A stretch of DNA of 64,000 nucleotides from Pohlia nutans (GCA_022496805.1 CM040103.1:23040820-23104819); one strand, 5' to 3'; counted from the first letter of the stretch, positions 1 to 12,653 are shown. Notes: generated by a model not told the origin, from the sequence alone. Numbers and translations are program-made.

Positions 1-253
1 CAATTCCGCGTCCAAACATGCGATCTGATCAAATGAGCATCTCTTAGCTTCTCCACAGTCTATTATCAACAGCTATATTAATCAGAAAAATATGCCACCA
101 AGCCAAGGCAATCACACCTAAGTATACTTCTTCTTTGCTGTCACCTCTGCTCAAGGAATCAAAATGAAGGCAGTCCCCCTAAAGCAGCAGTGTCAAGGTT
201 ATTTCCTCATAAGAACCGTGCATTGCATGCAAGGGTCAAAGATTAATCCTTAC

Positions 254-3200
254 AATTTCTAGAAGAGCATCAATCGCTCCTTTCCCCTCTGCACCACTTA
301 GTGCTCCATCAATTTCATCTATAACCTGCCATTGCAAAGTATCAAGCAACGGTGAGTAAAGTATAAATACTTCCTCTGTGCTAGCCGGGGCCAATACAAA
401 GTGAAAGGGATAAAAATGACTTTCTCACATTCAAATATGTCTATCTTTGCAACGTGGCAGAACCCAAAATACCTAGACGTGCAGTCAATCTGTCATGACA
501 TGAATCACCGGATTCAGTATTGAAGATGATTGGTACCATAACAATATTCTCCTTATTAAGACACTGTCGGTACTAAGAAGTTGAGGCTTTCTTGAATTCT
601 GATTTCACAGTGTTTGAAGGCAATGAAAGTGGAAATTGAATCAAGCAGAAAGCTGGCAACAGAACAAACAAGAGATTGATGTGGATACTAAACACCTTCG
701 AAAAGTTAAGTGACACGTATATAATGTTACCACTAACCCTCACATGAGCACCCATTATACTTCCTAAGAAAGTCCCTGTCCCAGTGTCTTTTACTCACCA
801 GACAATTTGGACGGTTTTCACCCATGACTGACTGCATCTGTATGGCATCCAGTATCTTTCCTTGAAGTGTTGTTGCAACTCGATCATCACTTGCGTTTAT
901 CTGAGACAGTACAATGCTCAACGTTGTGGACAAATTTGAACTTGCTGATAATGCTCCAACATATTTCCGAGACAAAATGACCCTCAACTCTATCTGGATG
1001 GTGGCAGTTTGATGTACCATAGCCGAAGATATTGAGAAATATATGAGCAATGGTCGATAATACTTGGAAAAAAGTTACATTAGACAATGAAATTCAACAC
1101 CTCTTCCCTCAGTACGTGGAAGACTTTGTGGTTGATCGTCAGGCTTTTGCTAGTCTATTATTGTACATAATCAGATGTGCGTTGCAATAACTGCAAGTAG
1201 TATTGAAAGTGCATTGCAGGCTGTTCACTATCCACCTATTACCTCAGAACAGCAACTATAAAAGCTGTGGATATATATATATTTACCTCCACAACTCGAT
1301 ATCCACAATGTCTTGCAGCAACATGCGCCAGTGTAGTTTTACCTAGACCTGGCGATCCACACAGCAGCAAAACCTGCATACTCACAGTCCCCACTCTCTC
1401 TCAGTTTCTACGCACGAAATTGAAACCTCCTAGCATGCACAGAAAGTTCACAGCACACAGAGGATCTAGAGCACTCTTCGATGAGTTTAAGAAATACCTT
1501 TTCTTCAGGTCGATCTAGGGTGGACGGCTCCGTTGTCGCTTTTCTGGTGGAATCAGTGTTAAGATTTTCACTACGAAACGGCATGTTCCCATTCGTGTAT
1601 TTGTTGTATGATCCCCTCCCTCCTCCATAACCATTTCCTTGGGTTTGAGTCACTTGGCGCCGCAAAGATGTCAGAACTTCCTCAGAAGTGGAACGTTTCT
1701 TGCCTCCAAAAACACACGGGTCCCACTGCTTCAACCACCTAAGAACCTGTTCATCACCCAGTCAAAGAAATTTGATTGATCAATACTTCCCCATCGACGA
1801 GAGCAAGTGACAACATTGTAACAAACTGGATATGTACCCCTTTTTGAAGGTCTGCATGCATAATAAGACTTGCTTCGAGAACCGAGAAGTCAATACCTCT
1901 CTGTTGGTTTGTTCATCACTGAGAAGCTCTGTGAACGAACGAGGTGCATACTTATCAACCCACAGGTCATCGTGCTCTGCAACAGTTTCTGTCTCCTCCA
2001 TATCACCTCCTGCTTGATTCTTCTTGTCACTTTCTGCAATAACCTACACCCAAATCTCTCTTAGCAGCTAGTGATACTTTAAGTTGTGACAAATATGCTA
2101 ACACGATAAGGTTTGGGATGCCACAAAGTTCAGTTCATTGCAATTGGCACTCCAAGTAAGGACAAACAGTAGCAATTTGATTTACGTGTCAATGAATCTT
2201 AATCCTATCTCTATAGAGAGAAGATGATTGTCAGTAACCTGTTCAAACGTTTCCCGCTCTAATCTTTCGATCATTTTCGCAATTGGCTCTCCCAGCAGAC
2301 CTATGCCACAGTGCATCTTAAGATCAATAGCCGTTGACATTCAAACAGGACATGAAGAAATTGAATAAACCTATCCGTAAGATTGCCTCTAGCTAGTAGA
2401 CATTGCTGAACTGCAGACAGAAAAGCTGCAATATTCGATTTCGAGAAAAGACGCGAGCACAACGAACATAACATAACACCTGCTTCTCAAGCTTCCCAAA
2501 TAAGTGTGTGAGATGTGCATACACGAATTGGCTTGTTCCTTCTCTCCGTCATCACAATTTAAAGAAAATTTGAGTAAGGGATATTACAAAGTGCATTGTA
2601 CCTTTGTTATGAACAGTACTTGCATTGCAATTAGCTTTAAGCGGTCCTGCTCTTGCAGCATATACTCGATCGCCATTAACACCAGTTATTGGAATAAATT
2701 CGCCATCTATGTCTGCTGCACATCGATATGGCGATTTGCTTGTAATTGTACAGGGTTCCACTTCAACCATAGATTCTCCCTCTTGATCTCTTGGAGGGGA
2801 CATGGGACGGGCTTCCTCCACTGTAGGTGGTGGCGGTGGTGACTTCGGCTTCTCCTTCGAGAAAGATTGCCTTTGTCTGAGGCCATATTGACTCTCCTGC
2901 GATACAGCAATTGGAGGAAAACCTGGTTTCTCTGACGAAACATCCGAACCTATTCCAGGAATGAATAGTAATCTCTTCGACGACTTCACTACCGGATCCG
3001 ACTGTTCGGCGCATATCTTCTTAGCAGCTCCTGATTATACACATTCAGATTGCATGCCTCAATATACTGTGGCAATATACGACGGTCACATAGCTCTGTT
3101 CTACTTTAATTTAGACGAAAAGTTAGACGTGACCATACAGACCAAAGCTCCTATGAAACAGTGTTGTTCATATGGACTGCAACAGTTGAGGCAATCGAGA

Positions 3201-4049
3201 CTAACAAAGTGGATACACGGGAACTCAAAGACCAGAAGTAAATTTTAGCTCATTGAGCTAATTACAAGTGTCGTTGTACCTGCAATTCCGGATGACTCTA
3301 CACCAGCTGAATCTTCACCGTCCCTTTCAAGCCTCTTTCGGGAGCTGCCGAATAATACACCTTCAGCATCGACTTCTGTAAAATCCAAAACGAAAGAAAA
3401 GCATTCATCAGCAATCGTATTGAGACTTAAGTAGGGCTCCCGTAGCCTCTTCTTATACAAAGAACCAACTGCGCATGTATAATGCGGTCGAATTTGAGCC
3501 GTAGTGCATTATGAACAGCAAGTTAGTCCTACGTAGATGCAATGAGGCATCTCTAGAAAATCATTTTGTATGAATGGAGCGTTTAATTACGCAGTAAAAA
3601 TTGTGGTTGAACTAGTACTTTTTCCTCTCAATTCAATTCAAAATTCGCTACATTCCATTCACAAACAAAAAAATCGCTTAAGGTAGCACACCAATACCTA
3701 AATGTGAAACTCCAAAATCTTGCACAATGAATGAATACAGAGTCTGAGTATACATGTCAGATTTAGATCATATACCAACAAAAGTTTAAACTCTTGTAAC
3801 TTTTGCATATAATATCCAAATAATGCATTCTTTGGTGCGTTGGAGTCCTCTTTAATTTGCGACCAAGAATGTGACCATTCTAATATTAAACTTAAAGTGT
3901 CACTTAGATTTAGGGTTACAAATTACAAGAACGAAAAGAGTACCAGGAGGAGGCTGCTCGTCGAAGTAATAATCCAGTTCTTCTTCTTCTTCCGGCGGCA
4001 ACTGCTGGCAGGCCATCCATTCCAGCTCGTCCAGATCGGCTTCCTCCAT
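254..4049 (-). CDS. CTF18: CTF18-like alternative clamp-loader subunit, N-terminal half (partial, 9 exons)
   Basis: This gene encodes the large subunit of the CTF18-RFC complex, an AAA+ ATPase that loads PCNA and supports sister-chromatid cohesion in the nucleus. Exons, read on the minus strand, are 4049-3944, 3375-3280, 3030-2602, 2300-2239, 2043-1897, 1746-1498, 1373-1287, 900-799 and 325-254. All have GT/AG borders and the phases join without a break (1350 nt, 450 codons). The N-terminus is acidic ([11 protein letters not shown]). Before the ATPase domain is the family motif [20 protein letters not shown] (encoded in 1897-2043). Walker [10 protein letters not shown], falls near residues 369-377 and Walker B, VIDEID, near 427-432. 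The Met at 4049 was chosen because plant CTF18 starts with a similar acidic stretch; in-frame upstream Mets at 4238 and 4199 would add a basic leader that looks like 5'UTR. Sensor motifs and the C-terminal domains lie beyond the left edge; positions 1-253 read as intron. Confidence 0.93.
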
Positions 4050-4291
4050 CGCTCCCTGCTTGCTGCTGTCAAGCTCCCGGCCCTGCTCAAGACCTTGGCC
4101 GCAAATCTGTTTGAATGTGAAGTGAAAGACAAATGCAAAAGGCGGGGTAGAGCGCAGGCGAAGACGCGAAAGCAAGAGCGCGGGAACAAGGAATGCTCTC
4201 ATTGGTGTAGACCTGTGCTGTGCCACATAGATTGCCACCTCGGCCTCGTGGTGACGTGGACAGAGACCACTATGTATGATCAGTTATCTTA

Positions 4292-4562
4292 GGCCCACTT
4301 TATACACAGGCTGGGGCGCCGGCCCGATTCAATCCGGTTCAAGTTTGGAGTTCTGGCCATGGCAAATCTTGTCCCGATTTCATCAAATGGGCCTAAAAAT
4401 TTGGCGTCAAAATCATGCCACATAGGGTGCCACATAGATAAAATTGCTCCAGTCCTAGTTTAAAGACCTGGGGCTCAATTTGAATGAATCGAGCAATCCT
4501 ATTGGTTGAAATTTAAAGAGTTTGGGCCGGCCCTCAATTCGGCCCCAAGTATAAAGTGGGCC
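4292..4562. mobile_element. Harbinger/Tourist-like MITE, copy 1
   Basis: The ends are inverted repeats starting GGCCCACTTTATAC. The element is flanked by the 3-bp direct repeat TTA (4289-4291 and 4563-4565), which is typical of PIF/Harbinger insertions. It is 271 bp, has no coding capacity, and lies just upstream of CTF18. The same family recurs in opposite orientation at 48267-48566. Confidence 0.8.
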
Positions 4563-4565
4563 TTA

Positions 4566-5705
4566 TAATAATAAGGTAGAGGCACCTAAAACCGTCCATT
4601 CAGTTTAATTTCCTAATTTAAAAAGAAACAAGTATTTTTGAGTTTTGTGGAGAGCACTTCTCATTAGTTTTCCAACAACATAATACGCTCCACTTTATTG
4701 AGGGTGTCATTGGGAAACTTGAATCCTACCCTCAATTCCAATTTATGTATCCCAAGACAATACTAGTTTTCACAAGAGCCATAACTCTTGACTTATAATT
4801 CCCATTCATGCTCGCATTCAAGCATTCTTTGAACCCGTGGATGTGTGATTTAACAACATATCCAACCATATAAAGTACACCCTTATGTCAATCTCAACAA
4901 AACGCTATTGTGTGCAGTTTATTGGCTTTGTTCTTTAGGCCAGAGACTATCCAATGACACCGCCCATCAACGCTGGCTTTTCAAGTCTAATGTGCTATCT
5001 ATAATTCTTTTAACATTGGCGCTTTTTACTAACGTTTTTCATTCATCTAAAGTTTTCATTCATCTGTGGTTGTGAAAGGACACTGGGATCCAGATCCAAA
5101 TCCAAATCGGCACTGCACCGGCGCTATATGCCACCATTTTTTTTATGGTTTCTCATCTTGTCTTGTGTTTAGGATCGCTAAAGAGTGTAATTCTTCTCAT
5201 TTGGGGTTGTGAGTTTGGGGCAAATTTTTGTCTTATTTCGTGGAATTGAAGCACAAGGCAACGGAAGTGGTTGTCACGACGAAGAAAGCTCTTGTATTGC
5301 CAGTTGGCAACGTAAGATTGGTAAGGACAATCTCAACCTTAGATGTTGACTTGCTTTGGTAACTGCTCTTCGAGCTGATAACAAGAGTTTTGAAAAGTGA
5401 ACTTGTAATTAACTCCCTAAGCATTAACTATGTATCCTCTACAGTGTAGGAAAATTAGAAAATTAGACTCCCTGCTGCAAATCATCTTTGTGTGAAATTG
5501 GCTTTAGTTTGACACAAGCAAAATTGTTGATCTTGTAATGTAGAATAAGAGTTTTATAACGATGTATTGCAATATGAAAACCGAGGTAAAATGAGAATAC
5601 CACCATTGCAAATTTCACTAATGCAAATGGCCATATTGAGCGTTTTACACTCTTAGAGATTATTCTCTTGAGTTTATGTCAAATTATCCTCTAATTAGAT
5701 AGTTG
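4566..5705. other. Intergenic stretch without recognised feature
   Basis: This is AT-rich sequence upstream of CTF18. I see no reading frame with recognisable protein similarity, no RNA gene and no clear terminal repeats. Short purine-rich direct repeats occur near 5090-5110. Confidence 0.5.
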
Positions 5706-5718
5706 TGGTTTAAAACTA

Positions 5719-5816
5719 CCAATGTCCCTCTGTCCGGTGGGCACCGAGTCATTGGCATTACGAACAGACACTTTATTCACGCCGGCCTTGCAATAGGGCC
5801 GGTGTTTCTATCTATC
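5719..5816 (+). mobile_element. Very short retroposon-like element with 13-bp target duplication
   Basis: A 98-bp unit starts CCAATGTCCCTCTGTCCGG and ends in a TATCTATC tail. It is flanked by the perfect 13-bp direct repeat TGGTTTAAAACTA (5706-5718 and 5817-5829). Related copies lie at 20288-20408 (minus), about 27615-27705 (plus), about 47190-47275 (plus) and about 55302-55364 (minus). All share the core GAACAGACACTTTATTCACG followed by a CCGG...CCGG stem. A long duplication plus a simple tail suggests target-primed retroposition; no known SINE family was recognised. Confidence 0.55.
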
Positions 5817-5937
5817 TGGTTTAAAACTAACTTCTGCATCCCACTCTTAATTGTCAAAACTTCTCGCAAAACTTATGGTTTCATTTTTTTCACACACAGT
5901 TCCGTTGCTAATCTACATCGGCCAACGGTTTCTCTGA

Positions 5938-6298
5938 ATAGAGTTATCCGTATAGTCCATCAAAGTTTGAAGAGGATACCATGAATTTTGCTTTATTACA
6001 CTCTTATTTGTTCACTCTAAATAGTTAAAAGGTATGGAAGATCTTGGTGGTTTATTATTATTAGGTGTGTAAGAGCTTGGTGGTCTTCAAAAGTTTTCAA
6101 AAGTTTTTTAGCTCCTTTCTTGGTGCTAAAAAACTTTTGAAAACTTTTAAAGACCACCAAGCTCTTACACACCTAATAATGATAAACCACCAAGATCTCC
6201 CACACCTTTTAACTATTTGGAGTGAACAAATAAGAGTACAATAAAGAAAAATTCATTGAAGATTCTTCAAATGCAAGGTGACTTTACGGATAAGTCTA
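5938..6298. repeat. Long near-perfect hairpin (inverted duplication, 12-nt loop)
   Basis: Two arms of about 175 nt (5938-6112 and 6125-6298) are reverse complements around a 12-nt loop. The inner part, around GGTGTGTAAGAGCTTGG, has only a few mismatches in about 80 bp; the outer part is more diverged but still pairs, for example GTTATCCGTA with TACGGATAA. No flanking target duplication is evident. A young MIRNA-type inverted duplication and a foldback transposon are both possible. Confidence 0.7.
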
Positions 6299-6595
6299 AT
6301 GTATCACACAAATTCTACAAAAGTGGGGTTGTGAACATTGTAAACGTGTCCAGTTGCCCGAATTCAAACCGCAAGCACATTTTTGAAGATCCAGGTTGGT
6401 TCCACTGTAACCAATCATTCATTCTTGCGCATTTTGTTGAACCTTTCCCTGTTTGAATTTCGCATTTGAATCAACAGTGGGTTTTGCTAGACTCCATTTT
6501 TTGAAATTTTGAAATTTTGAAATTTTGAATTTCTGAATTTCTGAAATTTTTACATATTTTTCACATTATTTAAAATGTTGAGGTAAATCAAGAAT

Positions 6596-6910
6596 GTAAA
6601 AATGTTGATGCAAAACTCACAATGTAAATCCTGAGTGTAAATCATAAATTTGAAACAATAGACACAAAATAGCAATGTAAATACAAATAATAGATGTAAA
6701 ACAATGAATGTAAAATTAAGATAAAATAGGATTATAACATTGTGGATTATAACATTGGATGAAAAATATAGATGACAATTGACAACGTAAAACCAAGGAT
6801 GTAAATCAAAGATGTAAAACAAGAGGTGTAAATTTAAAATGTAAAATTGTAGAGGGAAAGTTGCAAAAATGTAAAACAATAAATGATAATTGCGGATGAA
6901 AATTTGTGGA
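6596..6910. repeat. Degenerate minisatellite, left part (ATGTAAAA-type unit)
   Basis: Imperfect tandem units of roughly 15-20 bp are built on ATGTAAA(A)..GATG. The same array resumes at about 7485-7672 after the TTAA element at 6929-7470, so the element inserted within the array. Open frames on the minus strand here only reflect the periodic, stop-poor repeat. Confidence 0.65.
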
Positions 6911-6928
6911 TTCCTATAAATAGTTTAA

Positions 6929-7470
6929 CCCTTTAGCGCGCCGGCGTCCAGATTCTGGACGCCGGATGAATTTCACCAGCTCGTTTTCTGTAGGTACTGG
7001 ATGTTTTTCATCCATTTTTTAAATTTTTTTTCATTCTTGTGCTAGTTGAGTACCATTTGTACGGTATGGATCTTCCAAATAAGATAATGTGAATTTTTGA
7101 ATATTTACAAAAGTGATTAATGTCAAGTTTCAATCTTAGTTCAAAAAGAAAGACCTTAAATATGATTTTCCATAGTAAGTAGAATCAAATAATGGAAACC
7201 ATACCATCTCGTAGTGCATGTCATTCTAATTTCAATACAATATTTTTAAATTTTTTGTGTTAATTTTGGATTTTTAATTGAATTTCAAGAGAAAACCTTG
7301 CAAAATTACTTTAAAAATATTAATAATAAATATGATGAATCCAACCGTACGGATGTTATCTACACATTGACATTTACAACTTTGTTTTGTACATCAACTC
7401 CATTTCCGTTTTTCATAAACCATTTTATAACAAATCTTTGAAAACAGTGTTGAATCGGGACGTTAAAGGG
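6929..7470. mobile_element. TTAA-flanked piggyBac-like MITE, family 1 copy a
   Basis: TTAA occurs at 6925-6928 and 7471-7474. The left end reads CCCTTTAGCGCGCC and the complement of the right end reads CCCTTTAACGTCCC. A palindrome with 12-bp arms, CCGGCGTCCAGA / TCTGGACGCCGG, lies at 6941-6965. The element is 542 bp and non-coding. It is closely similar over its length to 31417-31955. Confidence 0.8.
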
Positions 7471-7484
7471 TTAAAATTTGTACA

Positions 7485-7672
7485 TAAAAGGCGGATGTGA
7501 AGAAGTTGATGCAAAAAGACTGCAAGTGTAAAATGATTGCGGATGTAAAGTAATTACGGATGTGAAATGATTGTGGATGTAAAATGACTGCATATAAAAA
7601 ATGACTGTAGATGTAAAATGACTGCATATAAAAAATGACCGTAGATGTAAAATGATTGCAGACATAAACAAA
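7485..7672. repeat. Degenerate minisatellite, right part
   Basis: This continues the array at 6596-6910. Units such as GATGTAAAATGATTGCG repeat about every 18 bp, with a higher-order repeat of about 48 bp around TGCATATAAAAAATGAC near 7588-7650. Confidence 0.65.
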
Positions 7673-7740
7673 ATTAAAGTGGAGACACTGCTTTTTTAAA
7701 TATTGAATGTATATTTCAATAAGAAAAAACATGATATAAG

Positions 7741-8147
7741 GTAGGAAAACCAAAAACGGTGAAAATAAGGTGATTTGACTAGAAGGAATGGAGTTAGAAA
7801 TTATGTGAAATTTTTTTGAGATGAAGAAGAAGAAATGATGAAGAATGGAAGTTGTTTCGTATTTTTATTCCCCGTAAATAATTATCTACAATTTCTCAAA
7901 GTGGGAAGTTTGTCAAACCCCCTTCTTGTATACTAGGCTCTTCCTTTTCTACACATGAAAGCACCTAAAACGGTTAACTAATATCACAGAAAACCACACA
8001 CAAGATTCCAAAAAAATTAGCAATTTTTAGTAAATTTTTAGTAATCCTCATCATGCAAAAATTCTCCATTTTGGGTCTACCACCTCCCTGCTTTTAAAAA
8101 ACTCTAGTGCACGCCTTGAGGGCATTAACCGTTTTTGGTTTTCCTAC
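7741..8147. repeat. Inverted-repeat-bounded segment
   Basis: GTAGGAAAACCAAAAACGGT at 7741 is matched by its reverse complement ending near 8147. The 400-bp segment resembles a MITE with 20-bp inverted ends, but I could not find a convincing flanking duplication. Confidence 0.45.
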
Positions 8148-8650
8148 GTTACATAATGAATGTATGTCAGTACACATCTTTCTAGTCTTACTAAAGGAGG
8201 TTACTGGAGTTGACAATTTATTAGATCTCCTCTTTGAGCAGTACCTCCGTCTTGCAAGAAGCTTCAATCCAGGGACTAGTGATATTATTATTGTTGTATA
8301 CCCAACTCCCTCTATTATATCACAATGCTTGTGATTCTCTTCATTAACATTCTGATTACTATAATGAGATAGCACCTGCCATTCAAAGGCCACAACCTAG
8401 AATCCAAGAATACTATTGTTTAATGTGAAAATTAACTTGCCTCTCCTTGTACTTCAAGATGCAAACCTCGAAATGCTATACTAGAGAGAATAAAAGAAAA
8501 TATCACGATCCAATGCAAAACTAAATTGCAACTAAAGTTAGAGTCATATGACACAAAGCAAAATGCAAAAACAAAGACACTTATGAAGCAAAACTGCAAG
8601 ACACATAGAGCAATAGGAGAAAGGTTCACAACTTAAGATTTGGACTTTAA

Positions 8651-9186
8651 CCCCTAAAGGACCGGTCAACCCAATTATGCTTGATTTTTGGTCAAAGGCC
8701 CCAAAAATCAAGTGTCTTAGCTTTATTGTAGTTGGTGTTTTCATTAGATGTTTAAGTTAAGTTATGATACATCTTTTGACCGTTGGGATTGGAGAATAAA
8801 CTTCATTTGAAGCTTTTCCACCGTTGAGAACTTTGAATTTTGAGTGTCCAAAATACAAAGGGCTTTCTAAAGATGCTTCAATTATAAGTCTCTTTTAATT
8901 TTTTCACCTTAAATTTTTTACTCCATGTAAATATAACTTTTATCTACCTTAAATATAATTTTTTATATTAAATTTGACAAGAACATATTTATTTTGAATT
9001 TTTACCTTCTTTACATCATAAAATTTGTAAATATTCAAAATATCTTCCAATCATGTTGAAAATTTTGTCATACCTTCATAATGTCGATGACTATCTATGA
9101 AAAATTATAAATCATTCAATGTGATATTTAAAGTATGCAAATTATAGTGCTTTGACTTTTGCAAAAGAGGTGAGGACCTTTAGGGG
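8651..9186. mobile_element. TTAA-flanked piggyBac-like MITE, family 2
   Basis: TTAA flanks are at 8647-8650 and 9187-9190. The terminal inverted repeat is CCCCTAAAGG(A/T)CC at both ends. The element is 536 bp, very AT-rich inside, with no coding capacity. Only this copy of the family was seen. Confidence 0.8.
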
Positions 9187-9190
9187 TTAA

Positions 9191-10480
9191 ATCTTTAAGT
9201 ATTTTTGCGTGTTTCATGCCTTAAAGTTAAATTTATAACTTACTGAGATAATTGATTGGTCTTACAACAACTCATTAATTAGTCTTATAAATCTCTTGCA
9301 ACTATATTTTGAGAGATTTGACACTAATTTGACTATGACTATGATATATTTGACTGTTTGATTATGATTTTGACTATTTGACTATGATTGTTTAACTGCA
9401 ACTTTGACTGTTTGACTACACTAAATAGGTAGATTAGTGTTAGATAATTATAAGATTTGAAAATATTATAGATTTTTACTCTGGAATTTTTTTTTACCAA
9501 AGACATTGATTCCAATACTATTGAAAGATCCCCATCTTGACCAGTATAAAGGGTAAAAACATTGGTCAACAGTAAAAACTTACAACATGTTTATGTAAAT
9601 TAGTGTATCTAATACTAATCTACCTAGTAGATTAGTGTAGTTTGACTATGATTGTTTGACTACAAGTATGTCTAAGATGTACATGGTGTTATAAGAGACA
9701 TTCAAAATTGAAAAAGTAGTTTTGTACCAATCAACAAAGTTGGTATAAAACAAGTAAAATGTATATCAAAACATATTTTTTTCTACTTTATTTTTGGACA
9801 AGGACCTTAATTCTATCATTATCTCAAAGGTTATAAAATTATATTTATGTTGAAAATATTTAAAGCCATCAATTTTGCAATTGAGATTGGATTTAGGCAT
9901 TCATTTTCAAACACTACTTTTTGTAAACTTTTTTGAAGATTTTGATTTGAAAATTTGTGTTCACTTGGTACCTATAAGAACTTTAGTGGGCTTTATGAAA
10001 TTAAACCAAAATACAATACCGTAAGTAGAATGCAAGGTTGGCAGAAAATAATTCCCCAAAAAATTGCCGAAATAAAATAAAAATTTATCAAGTATTTTGT
10101 CGAAATCAACAAAAATAAAGTCAACAAAAATCGTAAACAAAAAATAAAAGAAAAAATTTAGCCGCTAGAGAAATTGAATGTTAGTTATTAATAGCCAAAT
10201 TTTTAATAATTAATTTTGAAAGTGCCGACCTCCACTGTTTGAACTTTTATTAATTATTCGACATGAAAGTGCCGACCCTGCCTTCCACGTACGGTACATT
10301 TTGATATAAGTTTGTGGCTTTTGATCAAAACAAATATGATTTTAGTATAGCAAACTAACTTTTTGGTATAGTTTTTTGTGCTTTTACCCATTAGAGAAAT
10401 TCACACAGTAAACATGATGCCCTACTTTCCTCACCCACCTTTTCTGCTTTATATTAGTTGTTCAATTCTATTTGAGAGCA
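9191..10480. other. AT-rich intergenic stretch with TTTGACTAT-type repeats
   Basis: Degenerate repeats of TTTGACTAT/TTTGACTGT occupy about 9318-9418 and recur near 9638-9665. Otherwise I see no gene, RNA or clear mobile element. Confidence 0.5.
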
Positions 10481-10504
10481 CAAGGAGCACATGGGTAGGC
10501 TTGT

Positions 10505-10800
10505 GTGAACCTCCCATGGGTGTGGAGGAGCAAGTGGTCAATGAATGGGAGTGTGGGCTTGGATTACAAGAGCGTGCCTTTGCATTGGGTAGGTCTCATG
10601 TTTAAATCCCACCACCCTCGCTTCTCCTTCTCATTGGTGCAGAAAAAGGTGGGAGGAAACTCCTTTTTGATTTATTATCGGTGGTTCTGGAAAATTGAGC
10701 CGAAGTTTGCAAATTCTTTTCCCATTGAGAGGACTTTACGAATTTCTCTATTGGAACAAGCGGCTAGTCGCGCAGTCTCTGCCTTAAAAACAAATGTTTT
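10505..10800 (+). mobile_element. Possible tRNA-derived SINE
   Basis: The segment has an A-box-like GAGCAAGTGGTCA (near 10528) and, about 70 nt on, a B-box-like ATGTTTAAATCCC (near 10597), preceded by a tRNA-like GCCTTTGCATTGGG. It ends near an A-rich stretch (CCTTAAAAAC). Internal pol III promoter boxes plus a non-coding body suggest a SINE. Target duplications were not identified, so this call is tentative. Short plus-strand ORFs here look incidental. Confidence 0.4.
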
Positions 10801-10832
10801 TACTGTCCAACTATGTAACTTGTAGGAATAGG

Positions 10833-11110
10833 TTAAAACGTTCAGGGGAAAATTGAGAAGGCGAAAGTAAAAACATTGTGGTAAAAATTGTTAAAAGGTA
10901 AAAAGTAAATGTAAAAACAAGAAGTAAAAAAGATATTGTGGTGATTTCTGACAGTTTGACTCAAAGTGTCACTGTTCACTAACTCCTCACTATTCACTAA
11001 CTCCTGAAAACGCAGCGTTTTCGTGGTCTCTCCCCTGGAGGGGCAGAGACAACAAAGAAGTCTTTACTGTCTATTTTTGCCTTCTCACTTTTCTTTATAC
11101 GTTTTAACCT
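10833..11110. mobile_element. Foldback MITE with GGTTAAAACGT ends
   Basis: GGTTAAAACGT at 10833 is mirrored by ACGTTTTAACC ending near 11109. Further inside, GAGAAGGC on the left pairs with GCCTTCTC on the right. The twin-hairpin module described at 10998 lies near its right end. Confidence 0.5.
10998..11052 (+). repeat. Twin-hairpin module, copy 1
   Basis: This short unit has two adjacent palindromes: GAAAACGCAGCGTTTTC, then GTCTCTCCCCT...AGGGGCAGAGAC. The same unit occurs at 11805-11861 (plus) and 16252-16310 (minus, more diverged). Confidence 0.6.
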
Positions 11111-11804
11111 TGTTTGAATTTTACTTTGAGCACTTTTAGACTAAAATCTGCGAAATTTTGGGTAGAACACTACAACATGAAACGAAGCATAGAAATTTCA
11201 CAAATCATGAACTTTCTAATCGAATCACACATGCACGGAGCTAACCTCTCACAAAGTTTCAATAAAAAAATCCACGCCGCAAAAAGTGCATAATGGATGA
11301 AAAATCGAACTTCAAATCCGAACATCATGCAAAATATGCATGGTTGGGCGGTTAGGGGTTAAGCCTGATTTCATAGATGTCATTACTACCATTAAGGTGA
11401 TGATTTGGGATCCGTGATACCTAATTCGTAGATTATCACTGAAATCTATATTTTATGGTAATTTGTGTCGTGAATATTCGGCTTGTCTTCATAGATGACG
11501 GGGCTATTGGTCTACGAAACAGGATAGTTTATATGATATCTACGAAGAATGGAGGTGAGAATCTATGATTTGGTGGCAGAAGGGGATGCCCTAAGAACCT
11601 GAAACAGAAACGGATAAATTATATCTCATCGAACCTCTGGGTTTTCATCCATTTGCGGATGTTGGATGAATGCCTCGACAGAATCTTTCATCCGGCAATG
11701 CCCTTCCCCTGTAGTCTCGGTTGCTACACACACCCGTTCCCTTGTGCTCCTCGTTCCCCTAATGTACTTTCACTGTTCAGCACCACTGTATACTTTCACT
11801 GTAC

Positions 11805-11861
11805 ATAACTCCTGAAAACGCAGCGTTTTCGTGGTCTCTCCCCTCTAGGGGCAGAGACAAT
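11805..11861 (+). repeat. Twin-hairpin module, copy 2
   Basis: It starts AACTCCTGAAAACGCAGCG and ends GGGGCAGAGACAATAAA. Both palindromic stems of copy 1 are intact. The sequence after it differs from copy 1, so the module is mobile or shared by several elements. Confidence 0.6.
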
Positions 11862-12653
11862 AAAATGCTCGGTCCTTTCAGCGTTGAAAAAAAAGAAAAG
11901 AAAAAGGAGAACCGAGCCGCATTGGAATAAAATGCTCTGTCCTTTAGAGTTAAAAAGAAAGAAAGGAAAAAGGAATTCTTCTCTTCACTACGGACATACC
12001 CCACACGGTCATACCCCACACGGTCATACACCCCAACGACCACATACATAGGCTCACCGATACAGTACGAATGGCCGGGTCCTGACAGCGTGGACTAACA
12101 AAAAGTGAATTTTCGTTACACGGGTCCGTCAACGTTGAATTTCGTTGGCCACCCACCCGGCCACCCACACGCCGTGCTCTAGAATTGAATGAGTTCACCG
12201 CACATGATTGGTAAGATCAAAAAGACGTGTTACGTTCCACACTAAATTCCATAATAATAATAGAATTATCCGAAAACAGAACTGTCTGAATTTCAAGCGG
12301 AGTTCAAAACTTCAAATGGAGTTTTCTTCCTATAATTATAATTTTTGACAGTCAAGCTTTATTCTTGAATAGTTTCCATGGTCTGGGCACACGCTTTGTG
12401 AACTCTCCTCTAGCATTGGCAGGTCACGAGTTGCATGCTCTCAGTTAGCTTGCTTTAGATTATTCTCCAACCCACCAGTGTTGGTAATAATCGACGACTG
12501 ACCGGTGAGCGAGACATCAAGTACGTACATCAAATAATGATATCATTTTTTATTTTTTTTTGGAAGCAACAGGACGATTTATTCCAATTGAAAAATAATG
12601 ATATCATTCGATCTCATCACAACGTACTGGGACGACTGCAATCCAGACTGAGC

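Noticed and set aside
11353..11356. GGTTAGGGG followed by TTAA as the right end of another TTAA-type element
   Set aside because: The only possible left end (TTAACCTTGTTTG at about 11104) does not match it as an inverted repeat.
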